64,000 bases of DNA from Pseudomonas orientalis. Its GTDB lineage: Bacteria; Pseudomonadota; Gammaproteobacteria; Pseudomonadales; Pseudomonadaceae. Numbering within the stretch: the stretch's first letter is position 1; every line of letters starts with the position of its first letter. The stretch is from contig NZ_JYLM01000007.1 of assembly GCF_001439815.1 (NCBI RefSeq), forward strand, positions 1 through 64,000. The letters run 5' to 3'. The position numbers and the translations under genes are program-made. Under the pieces are notes generated by a model. That model had not been told where the DNA came from, searched no databases, and saw nothing but the letters and a program-made list of their open reading frames with translations. Shown piece after piece: positions 26,231 through 33,800 of this stretch.

Positions 26231-26659
26231 ATGACAACTTTTACTGCAAAACCGGAAACAGTTCAGCGCGACTGGTTTGTCGTCGACGCCGCTGGTCAGA
26301 CCCTGGGTCGTCTGGCCACTGAAGTCGCCAGCCGTCTGCGTGGCAAGCACAAGCCTGAATACACCCCGCACGTTGATACCGGTGACTACATTGTCATCAT
26401 CAACGCTGAGCAGGTACGTGTTACCGGCAACAAAGCGCAAGACAAAATGTACTACCGTCACTCCGGTTTCCCAGGCGGTATCAAGTCTTCCAACTTTGAA
26501 GGCCTGATCTCCAAGAAGCCTGAAGCCCCGATCGAAATCGCGGTCAAAGGCATGCTGCCTAAGGGCCCACTGGGTCGCGATATGTTTCGCAAGCTGAAAG
26601 TCTATGCGGGCGCTGTACACCCTCATGCTGCTCAGCAGCCCCAAGAACTGAAGTTTTAA
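26231..26659 (+). CDS. rplM: 50S ribosomal protein L13
   Basis: A 142-residue protein of the large ribosomal subunit, full length. It shows the family core DAAGQTLGRLATEVASRLRGKHKPEYTP and the signature MLPKGPLGRDMFRKLKVYAG. It forms an operon with rpsI 14 bases downstream. Confidence 0.97.
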   Translation: MTTFTAKPETVQRDWFVVDAAGQTLGRLATEVASRLRGKHKPEYTPHVDTGDYIVIINAEQVRVTGNKAQDKMYYRHSGFPGGIKSSNFEGLISKKPEAPIEIAVKGMLPKGPLGRDMFRKLKVYAGAVHPHAAQQPQELKF

Positions 26660-26673
26660 CGGAATAGTTCATT

Positions 26674-27066
26674 ATGTCGGCGACTCAAAATTACGGCACT
26701 GGCCGTCGCAAAACCGCAACCGCACGCGTTTTCCTGCGTCCGGGCACTGGTAACATCTCGATCAACAACCGCACTCTGGACAACTTCTTCGGCCGCGAAA
26801 CTGCCCGCATGGTAGTTCGTCAGCCGCTGGAATTGACCGAGACCGTTGAAAAGTTCGACATCTACGTCACCGTTATCGGTGGCGGTGTAAGTGGTCAAGC
26901 TGGCGCAATCCGCCACGGTATCACTCGCGCTCTGATGCAGTACGACGAAACCCTGCGTGGCGCTCTGCGCAAAGCTGGCTTCGTAACTCGCGATGCTCGT
27001 GAAGTTGAACGTAAGAAAGTCGGTCTGCGTAAAGCGCGTAAGCGTCCGCAGTACTCGAAGCGTTAA
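26674..27066 (+). CDS. rpsI: 30S ribosomal protein S9
   Basis: A 130-residue small-subunit protein beginning MSATQNYGTGRRKTATARVF and ending in the basic tail RPQYSKR that reaches the P site. It contains the signature GGGVSGQAGAIRHGITRAL. It is coupled to rplM and followed by a terminator. Confidence 0.97.
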   Translation: MSATQNYGTGRRKTATARVFLRPGTGNISINNRTLDNFFGRETARMVVRQPLELTETVEKFDIYVTVIGGGVSGQAGAIRHGITRALMQYDETLRGALRKAGFVTRDAREVERKKVGLRKARKRPQYSKR

Positions 27067-27080
27067 TTCGCTTTACGTTC

Positions 27081-27123
27081 TACAAAAACGCCCAGCCTCC
27101 TCACGGAGCTGGGCGTTTTTTAT
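27081..27123 (+). terminator. Terminator of rplM-rpsI
   Basis: AAAAACGCCCAGC and GCTGGGCGTTTTTT form a stem with a loop of about 13 bases and a T-run. Confidence 0.92.
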
Positions 27124-27332
27124 TGCCTTGGATTTATGCAGATTTTTCGCCGTGACAACTTGCCACATCCGTAGACCCCCTATACTACAAGGCCTGGGGG
27201 TAGTGGCCCGGGCAATTCCCTTGTCATACGTGGGGCTTTTCATTACCATCCGTCAAAATTTTTATAAGTAAAGATTCAATACTTAGTAGACGCCTGATTT
27301 AACAGGCCAAAAAGCTGATGGGAGAGGACTGA

Positions 27333-27926
27333 ATGAGCAATGACGGCGTGAATGCAGGCCGGCGTCGCTTCCTGGTAGCAGCCACATCCGTGGTGGGTGC
27401 TGCAGGAGCGGTGGGGGCTGCGGTCCCGTTCGTGGGGTCATGGTTTCCCAGTGCCAAGGCGAAAGCCGCAGGTGCACCGGTGAAGGTGAATGTCAGCAAG
27501 ATCGAGCCAGGCCAGCAGATGATTGCTGAATGGCGCGGCCAGCCGGTTTTCATTGTTCGTCGTACCGAGGAAATCCTGGGGAATCTCAAGAAGATCGAAG
27601 GCCAGTTGTCTGACCCTCAATCCGAGAAATCCGACCAACCCGCCTACGCCAAGAACGAAGCACGTTCGATCAAGCCGGAGATCCTGCTGCTGGTCGGTCT
27701 GTGCACCCACCTGGGATGCTCGCCGACCTTTCGCCCGGAAGTCGCGCCCGTCGATTTGGGCAAGGATTGGGTTGGCGGTTACTTCTGTCCCTGTCACGGC
27801 TCCCATTACGACCTCGCCGGCCGCGTCTACAAGTCCCAGCCCGCGCCCTTGAACCTGCCGGTTCCTCCGCACAACTACGAATCTGACGACATCATTGTCA
27901 TTGGCCTCGATAAGGAGAACGCGTGA
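27333..27926 (+). CDS. petA: Ubiquinol-cytochrome c reductase iron-sulfur subunit (Rieske)
   Basis: A 197-residue Rieske subunit of the bc1 complex, which moves electrons from ubiquinol to cytochrome c1. It has a twin-arginine signal anchor (GRRRFLVAATSVVGAAG). The cluster-binding boxes are CTHLGCSP and CPCHGSHYD, with all two Cys/His pairs and the disulfide cysteines present. It is the first gene of petABC; its stop overlaps the cytochrome b start. Confidence 0.96.
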   Translation: MSNDGVNAGRRRFLVAATSVVGAAGAVGAAVPFVGSWFPSAKAKAAGAPVKVNVSKIEPGQQMIAEWRGQPVFIVRRTEEILGNLKKIEGQLSDPQSEKSDQPAYAKNEARSIKPEILLLVGLCTHLGCSPTFRPEVAPVDLGKDWVGGYFCPCHGSHYDLAGRVYKSQPAPLNLPVPPHNYESDDIIVIGLDKENA

Positions 27927-29137
27927 TGAGCAAGTTCATGGATTGGGTGGATGCGCGCTTCCCCGCCACCAAAATGTGGGAAGACCATCTCAGCAAATAT
28001 TACGCGCCAAAAAACTTCAATTTCTTCTACTTCTTCGGTTCCCTGGCTCTGTTGGTGCTGGTCAACCAGATCGTCACCGGCGTCTGGCTGACGATGAGCT
28101 ACACGCCGTCGGCGGAAGAAGCATTCGCCTCCGTCGAATACATCATGCGTGACGTCGAGTACGGCTCGATCCTGCGCCTGCTGCACTCCACCGGTGCGTC
28201 GGCGTTCTTTATCGTCGTCTACCTGCACATGTTCCGCGGCCTGCTCTACGGTTCATACCAGAAACCCCGCGAGTTGGTGTGGGTGTTCGGCATGCTGATC
28301 TACCTGGCGCTGATGGCCGAAGCCTTCATGGGCTACCTGCTGCCATGGGGCCAGATGTCGTACTGGGGCGCCCAGGTGATCATCTCGCTGTTCGGTGCAA
28401 TCCCGGTGATCGGCAACGACCTGACCCAGTGGATTCGTGGCGACTACCTGATTTCCGGCATTACCCTGAACCGCTTCTTTGCCTTGCATGTCGTCGCATT
28501 GCCGATCGTGATCCTGGGCCTGGTGGTGTTGCACATCCTGGCGCTGCACGAAGTGGGTTCCAACAACCCGGATGGCGTGGATATCAAGAAGCACAAGGAC
28601 GAGAACGGCATTCCCCTGGATGGCATTCCATTCCACCCTTACTACACCGTCAAAGACATTGTCGGCGTCGTCGTGTTCCTGTTCGTGTTCTGCTCGATCG
28701 TGTTCTTTTTCCCGGAGATGGGTGGCTATTTCCTGGAGAAGCCCAACTTCGAGCAGGCCAATGCGTTCAAGACCCCTGAGCATATTGCCCCGGTTTGGTA
28801 CTTCACGCCGTTCTACGCCATCTTGCGTGCGATCCCCGACAAACTCATGGGCGTGATTGCGATGGGCGCGGCGATTGCGGTGCTGTTCGTGCTGCCTTGG
28901 CTCGACCGCAGCCCGGTCAAGTCCATGCGCTACAAGGGCTGGCTGAGCAAAATCTGGCTGTGGGTCTTCTGCATCTCGTTCGTGATCCTGGGTGTGCTGG
29001 GCGTCCTGGCGCCGACCCCTGAGCGCACGTTGCTGTCGCAGGTCTGCACCTTCCTGTACTTCGCCTACTTCATTCTGATGCCGTTCTACACCCGGCTCGA
29101 GAAGACCAAACCGGTTCCGGAAAGGGTGACTGGCTGA
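27926..29137 (+). CDS. petB: Cytochrome b subunit of the bc1 complex
   Basis: A 403-residue membrane protein. ATG 27926 overlaps the petA stop (GTGATGA) with AAGGAG upstream; a GTG one codon earlier is possible. Eight or nine membrane helices are expected, with heme-ligand histidines in LLHSTGASAFFIVVYLHMFRG and ALHVVALPIVILGLVVLHILALH. The Qo-site motif is present as PEHIAPVWYFTPFYAILR (a PDW/PVW variant of PEWY). Confidence 0.96.
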   Translation: MSKFMDWVDARFPATKMWEDHLSKYYAPKNFNFFYFFGSLALLVLVNQIVTGVWLTMSYTPSAEEAFASVEYIMRDVEYGSILRLLHSTGASAFFIVVYLHMFRGLLYGSYQKPRELVWVFGMLIYLALMAEAFMGYLLPWGQMSYWGAQVIISLFGAIPVIGNDLTQWIRGDYLISGITLNRFFALHVVALPIVILGLVVLHILALHEVGSNNPDGVDIKKHKDENGIPLDGIPFHPYYTVKDIVGVVVFLFVFCSIVFFFPEMGGYFLEKPNFEQANAFKTPEHIAPVWYFTPFYAILRAIPDKLMGVIAMGAAIAVLFVLPWLDRSPVKSMRYKGWLSKIWLWVFCISFVILGVLGVLAPTPERTLLSQVCTFLYFAYFILMPFYTRLEKTKPVPERVTG

Positions 29138-29916
29138 TGAAAAAATTATTCGTTGCATTAGTGCTTGCGGCCCTGCCGCTACTGTCTCTGGCCGCCGAGC
29201 ATGGCGCGGAACTGGAAAAAGTCGACATCGACGTCGCCGATAAAGCTGCCTTGCAGGATGGTGCGCGCACGTTCGCCAACTACTGCATGGGCTGCCACAG
29301 CGCCAAGTTCCAGCGCTACGAACGGGTGGCCGACGACCTGGGCATCCCCCATGAGTTGATGCTGGAAAAACTGGTGTTCACCGGGGCCAAGATCGGCGAT
29401 CACATGAACATCGGCATGAAGCCGGCAGACGCCAAGGCCTGGTTCGGTGCAGCTCCGCCTGACCTGACCCTGGTGGCGCGTGTGCGTGGCACCGACTGGC
29501 TCTACGGCTATCTCAAATCCTTCTACGAAGACCCGGCCCGCCCCTGGGGCGTGAACAACAAAGTGTTCCCGAACGTCGGCATGCCTAACGTTCTGGTCGG
29601 TCTGCAGGGTCGCCAGGTGGTAGGATGCAAGCAGGTTCAGGTCGTTGAAGACGGCAAGAAGCAATATGATCCGTTGACCGGCACGCCGCTGACCCATGAA
29701 GCGTGTGATCAACTGACCATCGTGCCCAAGACCGGTACGCTGAACGAAGAGCAGTTCGACGAGAAGGTCAAGAACCTGGTGACCTTCCTGGCCTACTCGG
29801 CCAACCCGGTCAAACTGCAGCACCAGCGCATCGGTACGTACGTCTTGCTGTACCTGGCTTTCTTCTTCGTATTCGCCTATCTGCTCAAACGCGAGTACTG
29901 GAAGGATGTGCATTGA
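29137..29916 (+). CDS. petC: Cytochrome c1
   Basis: A 259-residue heme protein of the bc1 complex. It has a signal peptide (MKKLFVALVLAALPLLSLAA), heme-binding CMGCH at about residue 50, and a C-terminal anchor (IGTYVLLYLAFFFVFAYLLKREYWKDVH). The methionine ligand region is likely NIGMKPADAKAWFG or nearby. It overlaps the petB stop by TGATG. Confidence 0.96.
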   Translation: MKKLFVALVLAALPLLSLAAEHGAELEKVDIDVADKAALQDGARTFANYCMGCHSAKFQRYERVADDLGIPHELMLEKLVFTGAKIGDHMNIGMKPADAKAWFGAAPPDLTLVARVRGTDWLYGYLKSFYEDPARPWGVNNKVFPNVGMPNVLVGLQGRQVVGCKQVQVVEDGKKQYDPLTGTPLTHEACDQLTIVPKTGTLNEEQFDEKVKNLVTFLAYSANPVKLQHQRIGTYVLLYLAFFFVFAYLLKREYWKDVH

Positions 29917-29943
29917 TCCAACCGTAAGCAATTGCTGTTAATC

Positions 29944-30033
29944 TTGCGCGCCCAGCGGCATCTCTGAACACGTAGCGCCGGTTTTACCGGACGTTACAGA
30001 GATGCTCTCTGGGCGCGCTCGTTTTTGAGCTTT
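29944..30033 (+). terminator. Terminator of petABC
   Basis: A long imperfect stem: GCGCGCCCAG...CATCTCTG on the left pairs with CAGAGATG...CTGGGCGCGC on the right, with an inner GCCGG/CCGG hairpin, followed by TCGTTTTTGAG. Confidence 0.8.
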
Positions 30034-30063
30034 CGATAATTTCAACAAGCGAGGAGGACCGCC

Positions 30064-30681
30064 ATGGGCGTGACCAACCGGTTGGCCTGTTACTCCGACC
30101 CCGCCGACCACTATTCCCACCGAGTACGCATCGTGCTCGCAGAGAAGGGTGTCAGCGCCGAGATCATCAGTGTGGAAGCGGGCCGTCAGCCGCCGAAACT
30201 GATCGAAGTGAACCCTTACGGCAGCTTGCCCACCCTGGTCGATCGTGACCTGGCGTTGTGGGAGTCAACCGTGGTGATGGAATACCTGGATGAGCGTTAC
30301 CCGCATCCGCCTTTGCTGCCGGTCTACCCGGTGGCGCGTGCCAACAGCCGCCTGCTGATCCATCGGATCCAGCGTGACTGGTGCGGGCTGGTGGATGTAA
30401 TTCTGGATACCCGCAGTAAAGAGGCCGCACGCGTACAGGCGCGTAAGGAATTGCGCGAAAGCCTGACCGGCGTTTCGCCTTTGTTCGCCGACAAACCTTT
30501 TTTCCTCAGTGAGGAACAAAGTTTGGTCGATTGCTGCCTATTACCCATACTCTGGCGCTTGCCGATCCTGGGCATTGAACTGCCACGGCCGGCCAAGCCG
30601 TTGCTTGATTACATGGAGCGCCAATTTGCGCGTGAGGCTTTCCAGGCGAGTCTGTCTGGCGTCGAACGCGATATGCGCTAA
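30064..30681 (+). CDS. sspA: Stringent starvation protein A
   Basis: A 205-residue glutathione-S-transferase-like protein that binds RNA polymerase and alters promoter choice under starvation. It has thioredoxin-like N-terminus LACYSDPADHYSHRVRIVLAEKG and the conserved NPYGSLPTLVDRDLALWES. In place of a catalytic cysteine or serine for GST activity it follows the SspA pattern. A GAGGAGG lies 4-10 bases before the ATG. It is followed 17 bases later by sspB. Confidence 0.95.
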   Translation: MGVTNRLACYSDPADHYSHRVRIVLAEKGVSAEIISVEAGRQPPKLIEVNPYGSLPTLVDRDLALWESTVVMEYLDERYPHPPLLPVYPVARANSRLLIHRIQRDWCGLVDVILDTRSKEAARVQARKELRESLTGVSPLFADKPFFLSEEQSLVDCCLLPILWRLPILGIELPRPAKPLLDYMERQFAREAFQASLSGVERDMR

Positions 30682-30698
30682 GGCTTAAGGAGCCGTTG

Positions 30699-31118
30699 AT
30701 GAACTCCAGTCGACCTTATCTGGTCCGCGCGCTCTATGAGTGGATAGTGGACAATGATTGCACCCCGCACATGCTGGTCAATTCCGAATTTCCGGCGGTT
30801 CAGGTACCGCAGGGTTTTGCCAGCGACGGGCAGATTGTATTGAACGTATCGCCCAGCGCCGTGCGCCACCTGCACATGGACAACGAAGCGGTCAGTTTCG
30901 AAGGGCGTTTCGGCGGCGTGCCGCATACGCTGTTCGTGCCGATCGGCGCCATCCTTGGGATTTATGCCCGTGAGAACGGCCAAGGTATGGTCTTTGATCT
31001 GGAGTCGCCTTTCGAGGACGACGAAACGATCGAAGGGCAAGACGGCGATGATGTACCGCCACCGGATAACGAGCCGCCGCGCCCCACTGGCCGGCCGAGC
31101 TTGAAAGTGGTGAAGTAA
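30699..31118 (+). CDS. sspB: ClpXP protease specificity-enhancing factor SspB
   Basis: A 139-residue adaptor that brings ssrA-tagged proteins to ClpXP. The folded part (residues 1-105) contains RPYLVRALYEWIVDNDCTPH and the substrate groove region VLNVSPSAVRHL. A flexible acidic linker and a C-terminal ClpX-docking tail (RPSLKVVK) follow. ATG 30699 is used, with TAAGGAG 6 bases upstream. Confidence 0.95.
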   Translation: MNSSRPYLVRALYEWIVDNDCTPHMLVNSEFPAVQVPQGFASDGQIVLNVSPSAVRHLHMDNEAVSFEGRFGGVPHTLFVPIGAILGIYARENGQGMVFDLESPFEDDETIEGQDGDDVPPPDNEPPRPTGRPSLKVVK

Positions 31119-31145
31119 GCGGCTGCCGCCTTCGGGCGAGCCTGA

Positions 31146-31181
31146 AAAATGCCTCGGCGGTTGCCGGGGCATTTTTTTGCC
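31146..31181 (+). terminator. Terminator of sspAB
   Basis: AAAATGCCTCGGC and GCCGGGGCATTTTTTT form a stem with T-run just after sspB. Confidence 0.9.
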
Positions 31182-31219
31182 TGCCGCACAGGCATGAAAG
31201 TCGCGACAGGAACGGTGAT

Positions 31220-31227
31220 CGTACAAC
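31220..31227 (+). promoter_or_regulatory. Possible half-operator of the FadR-type regulator
   Basis: CGTACAAC lies 50 bases before the regulator start and equals one arm of the palindrome at 33722-33741 in front of kdgD. It suggests weak autoregulation. The second arm is not clearly recognisable here. Confidence 0.35.
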
Positions 31228-31276
31228 CGCCATGGGCTATGATGCGTCTTCAGTTCACCGAGAAAGATGACTCATC

Positions 31277-32026
31277 ATGGAAAACGCCAACGCCGTCCCA
31301 CGTCTTCCCCGCAAGCGTCGCAGCCTTGCCCAGGAATTGGTCACGGTGTTGTCCGAACAGATCCGCGACGGCCAGCTCAAGCGTGGCGACAAGCTGCCCA
31401 CCGAGTCGGCGATCATGGAGGCCCATGGCGTCAGCCGGACCGTGGTGCGCGAGGCCATCTCGCGCTTGCAGGCGGCGGGGCAGGTGGAGACGCGGCACGG
31501 TATCGGTACGTTCGTATTGGACACGCCAAGCCCGAGCGGTTTTCGCATCGACCCGGCCACCGTGGTGACCCTGCGCGATGTGTTGGCGATTCTCGAATTG
31601 CGCATCAGCCTGGAAGTGGAGTCCGCAGGCCTGGCTGCCTTGCGCCGCAGCGACGAGCAACTGTCGGCCATGCGTGCCGCCCTCGATGCGCTGAATGAAA
31701 GCGCGGCTCACGCGGGTGATGCGGTGGCGTCAGACTTCGCGTTCCACCTGGAAATTGCGCTGTCCACCGGCAACCGCTACTTCACCGACATCATGACCCA
31801 CCTGGGCACCAGCATCATTCCGCGTACCCGCCTGAATTCGGCGCGCCTGGCCCATGATGACCAGCAGCACTACATGGGGCGCCTGAGCCGTGAGCATGAA
31901 GAGATTTACGAGGCGATCGCACGTCAGGATTCGGACGCGGCGCGGGCGGCCATGCGATTGCATTTGACCAATAGTCGGGAGAGGCTGCGCCATGCCCATG
32001 AAGAGGCGGAGGCGCAGCGGGGGTAG
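31277..32026 (+). CDS. FadR-type GntR-family regulator of glucarate catabolism
   Basis: A 249-residue regulator. Residues 15-80 are a winged helix (LAQELVTVLSEQIRDGQLKRGDKLPTE, HGVSRTVVREAISRLQAAG, GIGTFVLD). Residues 95-235 are an all-helical FCD ligand domain with metal-type histidines (DFAFHLEIALSTGNRYF, SREHEEIYEAIARQD, RAAMRLHLTNSRERL). Next to kdgD and galactarate genes, it most likely responds to a sugar diacid or intermediate. It is separated from those genes by an inserted cassette, although still on the same strand. Confidence 0.85.
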   Translation: MENANAVPRLPRKRRSLAQELVTVLSEQIRDGQLKRGDKLPTESAIMEAHGVSRTVVREAISRLQAAGQVETRHGIGTFVLDTPSPSGFRIDPATVVTLRDVLAILELRISLEVESAGLAALRRSDEQLSAMRAALDALNESAAHAGDAVASDFAFHLEIALSTGNRYFTDIMTHLGTSIIPRTRLNSARLAHDDQQHYMGRLSREHEEIYEAIARQDSDAARAAMRLHLTNSRERLRHAHEEAEAQRG

Positions 32027-32034
32027 ACGCTCAG

Positions 32035-32235
32035 TCAAGGATATGGCTTTTCGGACGTTTTCAAATAGATCGCAATCTGGTTGTTCACCTCGTCGAAGAT
32101 CTTGCGCTCGACCTGATCGAGAGCAACTTGATCATCTATTTTGGAATAGATCTCATCACCAATGTTTGGCTCATAATCAAGCGAGCGCGCTTTTTTCCCG
32201 CTTTTGACGACATTCACTTTCCAAGCCTTGGACAT
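32035..32235 (-). CDS. Small hypothetical protein, 66 residues
   Basis: A charged, soluble, mostly helical protein (MSKAWKVNVVKSGKKARSL; IDDQVALDQVERKIFDEVNNQ). The strong GGAGGTG site 4 bases before the ATG and a codon pattern poorer in GC than the neighbours support it as real but acquired. It stands 151 bases downstream of the phospholipase-like gene on the same strand and ends 8 bases from the convergent regulator gene. Function is unknown. A role as partner or immunity factor of the upstream gene is conceivable but unsupported. Confidence 0.6.
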   Translation of the reverse strand: MSKAWKVNVVKSGKKARSLDYEPNIGDEIYSKIDDQVALDQVERKIFDEVNNQIAIYLKTSEKPYP

Positions 32236-32352
32236 CGTGCACCTCCACAGTTTTGAGAGTTAGCAGCTTTCCGATATCACAGTGCTTGTAGACGAACTCC
32301 GCACTGAGGTAACTGAAAGTAGGATGTAACTTATGGCTGCTGGGGAGGGCGT

Positions 32353-32376
32353 GCTACTGTCAGAATTGACAGTAGC
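32353..32376. terminator. Perfect stem-loop after the phospholipase-like gene
   Basis: GCTACTGTCA and TGACAGTAGC pair over a 4-base loop, 11 bases beyond the minus-strand stop. No T-run follows on the minus strand, so readthrough into the 66-residue gene is possible. Confidence 0.5.
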
Positions 32377-32386
32377 GACGAGCGGT

Positions 32387-33565
32387 TCAAGACAATAGGT
32401 CATTCATCTCAAGCAGGGGGTTGGTCGGCTTGTAGTCCTTGAGCAGCAGATAAGTACTCCACCCCCACCAATCATTCGTCCAGTGTTTGTCGTTAAGGTC
32501 ATTCACATCCTTACGGCGCAGCACCTTGTCTCCCTCCATCCTGAACAATGGCGAGAAATTGTTTGCCGGGTTTTGCGCTGCATTCAGGTCAGGCACATAC
32601 AGCGGTGCCCTGAAGCTGGCCGGAGAGGGCGCGACACCGCTGATGAACGTCTCGAAAATTTCATCCGCCGAAGCCTGCACCGCACGTTTGACCTGCACCC
32701 GATTGTCCGCATCAACAGTGTCGAAATAGCGTTTATCCCCAAACGCGTGCCACTGATCCCCCACGGCATTGCGCACCTTGAGGCCGAACTTGCTGTCTTC
32801 GTCATGCATGAAGCGGCTGATCAGCGACCCCAGTTCCCCAGGTGTGACCACCGCCGCCAGTTGTTTGCGTGGGACGCGCAGGTGGCCAGCGGAAAACAGG
32901 TCGGTGAGGAAATGATCGGCAAAGCCGTTCATGGCGTATGCCAATTCCAGTGCCTGGTCGGTGCCGGTCTGATGCGCGACCACGGCTTGTTGCAGCGCTG
33001 CGGTATGCCCGGCCAGGTAGGCCGACAATGCCCATTCGCCAAAATGGTCGGCATTGTCCGCCGCCAGTTTCAGGTAGCGTCCCAGTGGAATCAGGGCGGA
33101 GATGGCGCTGCCGCCACCGGTGATACGGTTCCACTCCTCGGACAACGTATCACCCAGGGCGTCATAGGCTTCATGAGGTTGCTTGCCGTCCTTTATCGCC
33201 TGTTTTACCGCGTTGATCTCTTTTTGCATCACCGCCAGGATCTTGCCGGCTTCTTCTCGCGAAGCAGGCAGGACTGCCAGTGAATTAAAGGCTGCGATGA
33301 AGCGTTGTGCACGGTCGGCAGGGGAAGCGCCATCGCTGATAGGTTGGCCGGGAATCCCATAGAAGTCGCCACCCAGGGCAATTACTTGGCCATAGGTCAG
33401 CGCCAGCCCGTTAGGCAAATGCAGCTGCACTTCGCGTGCAGGCATCGCTGCGGCGTCCTTGGCAAAACGCAACAGCGTATCGTCGCCGATGGCGCTGTGT
33501 TCTGCGCCTTCGAAGCGCAGGGTAGGGGGCTTTTTTGCGGGTGCGGCGTATTCAAGACCTGACAT
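32387..33565 (-). CDS. Phospholipase C-like protein (PC-PLC family candidate), SOS-controlled
   Basis: A 392-residue protein without signal peptide or membrane helix. Likely metal/catalytic motifs are EHSAIGDD (residues 22-29), NADHFGEW (171-178) and ADHFLTDLFSAGHLRVPR (216-233), the last an H-x3-D...GH pattern. These recall the phosphatidylcholine-hydrolysing PLC family known from P. fluorescens and Legionella; I place it there with moderate confidence. AAGGAG precedes the ATG. A promoter with a perfect LexA operator lies just upstream. It sits in an accessory cassette between the glucarate regulator and kdgD, on the opposite strand. Confidence 0.6.
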   Translation of the reverse strand: MSGLEYAAPAKKPPTLRFEGAEHSAIGDDTLLRFAKDAAAMPAREVQLHLPNGLALTYGQVIALGGDFYGIPGQPISDGASPADRAQRFIAAFNSLAVLPASREEAGKILAVMQKEINAVKQAIKDGKQPHEAYDALGDTLSEEWNRITGGGSAISALIPLGRYLKLAADNADHFGEWALSAYLAGHTAALQQAVVAHQTGTDQALELAYAMNGFADHFLTDLFSAGHLRVPRKQLAAVVTPGELGSLISRFMHDEDSKFGLKVRNAVGDQWHAFGDKRYFDTVDADNRVQVKRAVQASADEIFETFISGVAPSPASFRAPLYVPDLNAAQNPANNFSPLFRMEGDKVLRRKDVNDLNDKHWTNDWWGWSTYLLLKDYKPTNPLLEMNDLLS

Positions 33566-33601
33566 GTTAGCTCCTTGCTATGTCGTAGGAATTTCCCTTT
33601 A

Positions 33602-33621
33602 TACTGTATTTATATACAGTA
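33602..33621 (-). promoter_or_regulatory. LexA (SOS) operator
   Basis: TACTGTATTTATATACAGTA: CTG-N10-CAG with an AT-rich alternating core, matching the proteobacterial SOS box at all key positions. It lies 37-56 bases before the phospholipase-like start and immediately after the predicted -10, covering the transcription start. Confidence 0.85.
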
Positions 33622-33627
33622 AAAAGA

Positions 33628-33655
33628 ATCATAGGCGGGAAATCTCCTACGTCAA
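33628..33655 (-). promoter_or_regulatory. Sigma-70 promoter of the phospholipase-like gene
   Basis: On the minus strand TTGACG (33655-33650) and TATGAT (33633-33628) are separated by 16 bases. The predicted start of transcription, about 7 bases on, falls at the edge of the LexA operator, so LexA would block initiation. Confidence 0.7.
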
Positions 33656-33703
33656 GAAACCTGTTTCAACGACGAGCGTAAGATGAGCGCTGATGAATTG
33701 CAG

Positions 33704-33731
33704 TTGACGAATCTTTTTATAGTTGTACGAT
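33704..33731 (+). promoter_or_regulatory. Promoter of the kdgD operon
   Basis: TTGACG (33704-33709) and TACGAT (33726-33731) are spaced 16 bases apart. The -10 lies within the palindromic operator that follows, in keeping with repression. Confidence 0.6.
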
Positions 33732-33741
33732 GACGTACGAC
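33722..33741 (+). promoter_or_regulatory. Palindromic operator, probable FadR-type regulator site
   Basis: GTTGTACGATGACGTACGAC: arms GTTGTACG and CGTACGAC (reverse GTCGTACG) match at 7 of 8 positions around a 4-base centre. It overlaps the kdgD -10. The arm is repeated as CGTACAAC before the regulator gene. Confidence 0.6.
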
Positions 33742-33800
33742 ATCACTTAAACCAACAACAACGCTTTCCTTAGAAAGTCTTCGCCCAGGGTGTTCGAATA

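Noticed and set aside
27923..27926. GTG start for cytochrome b one codon upstream
   Set aside because: ATG 27926 has better spacing from AAGGAG and matches the family N-terminus; the difference is one residue.
31277..33565. Prophage or pyocin island around the LexA box
   Set aside because: No integrase, phage structural, lysis or tail genes are present; only two small-cassette genes are seen.
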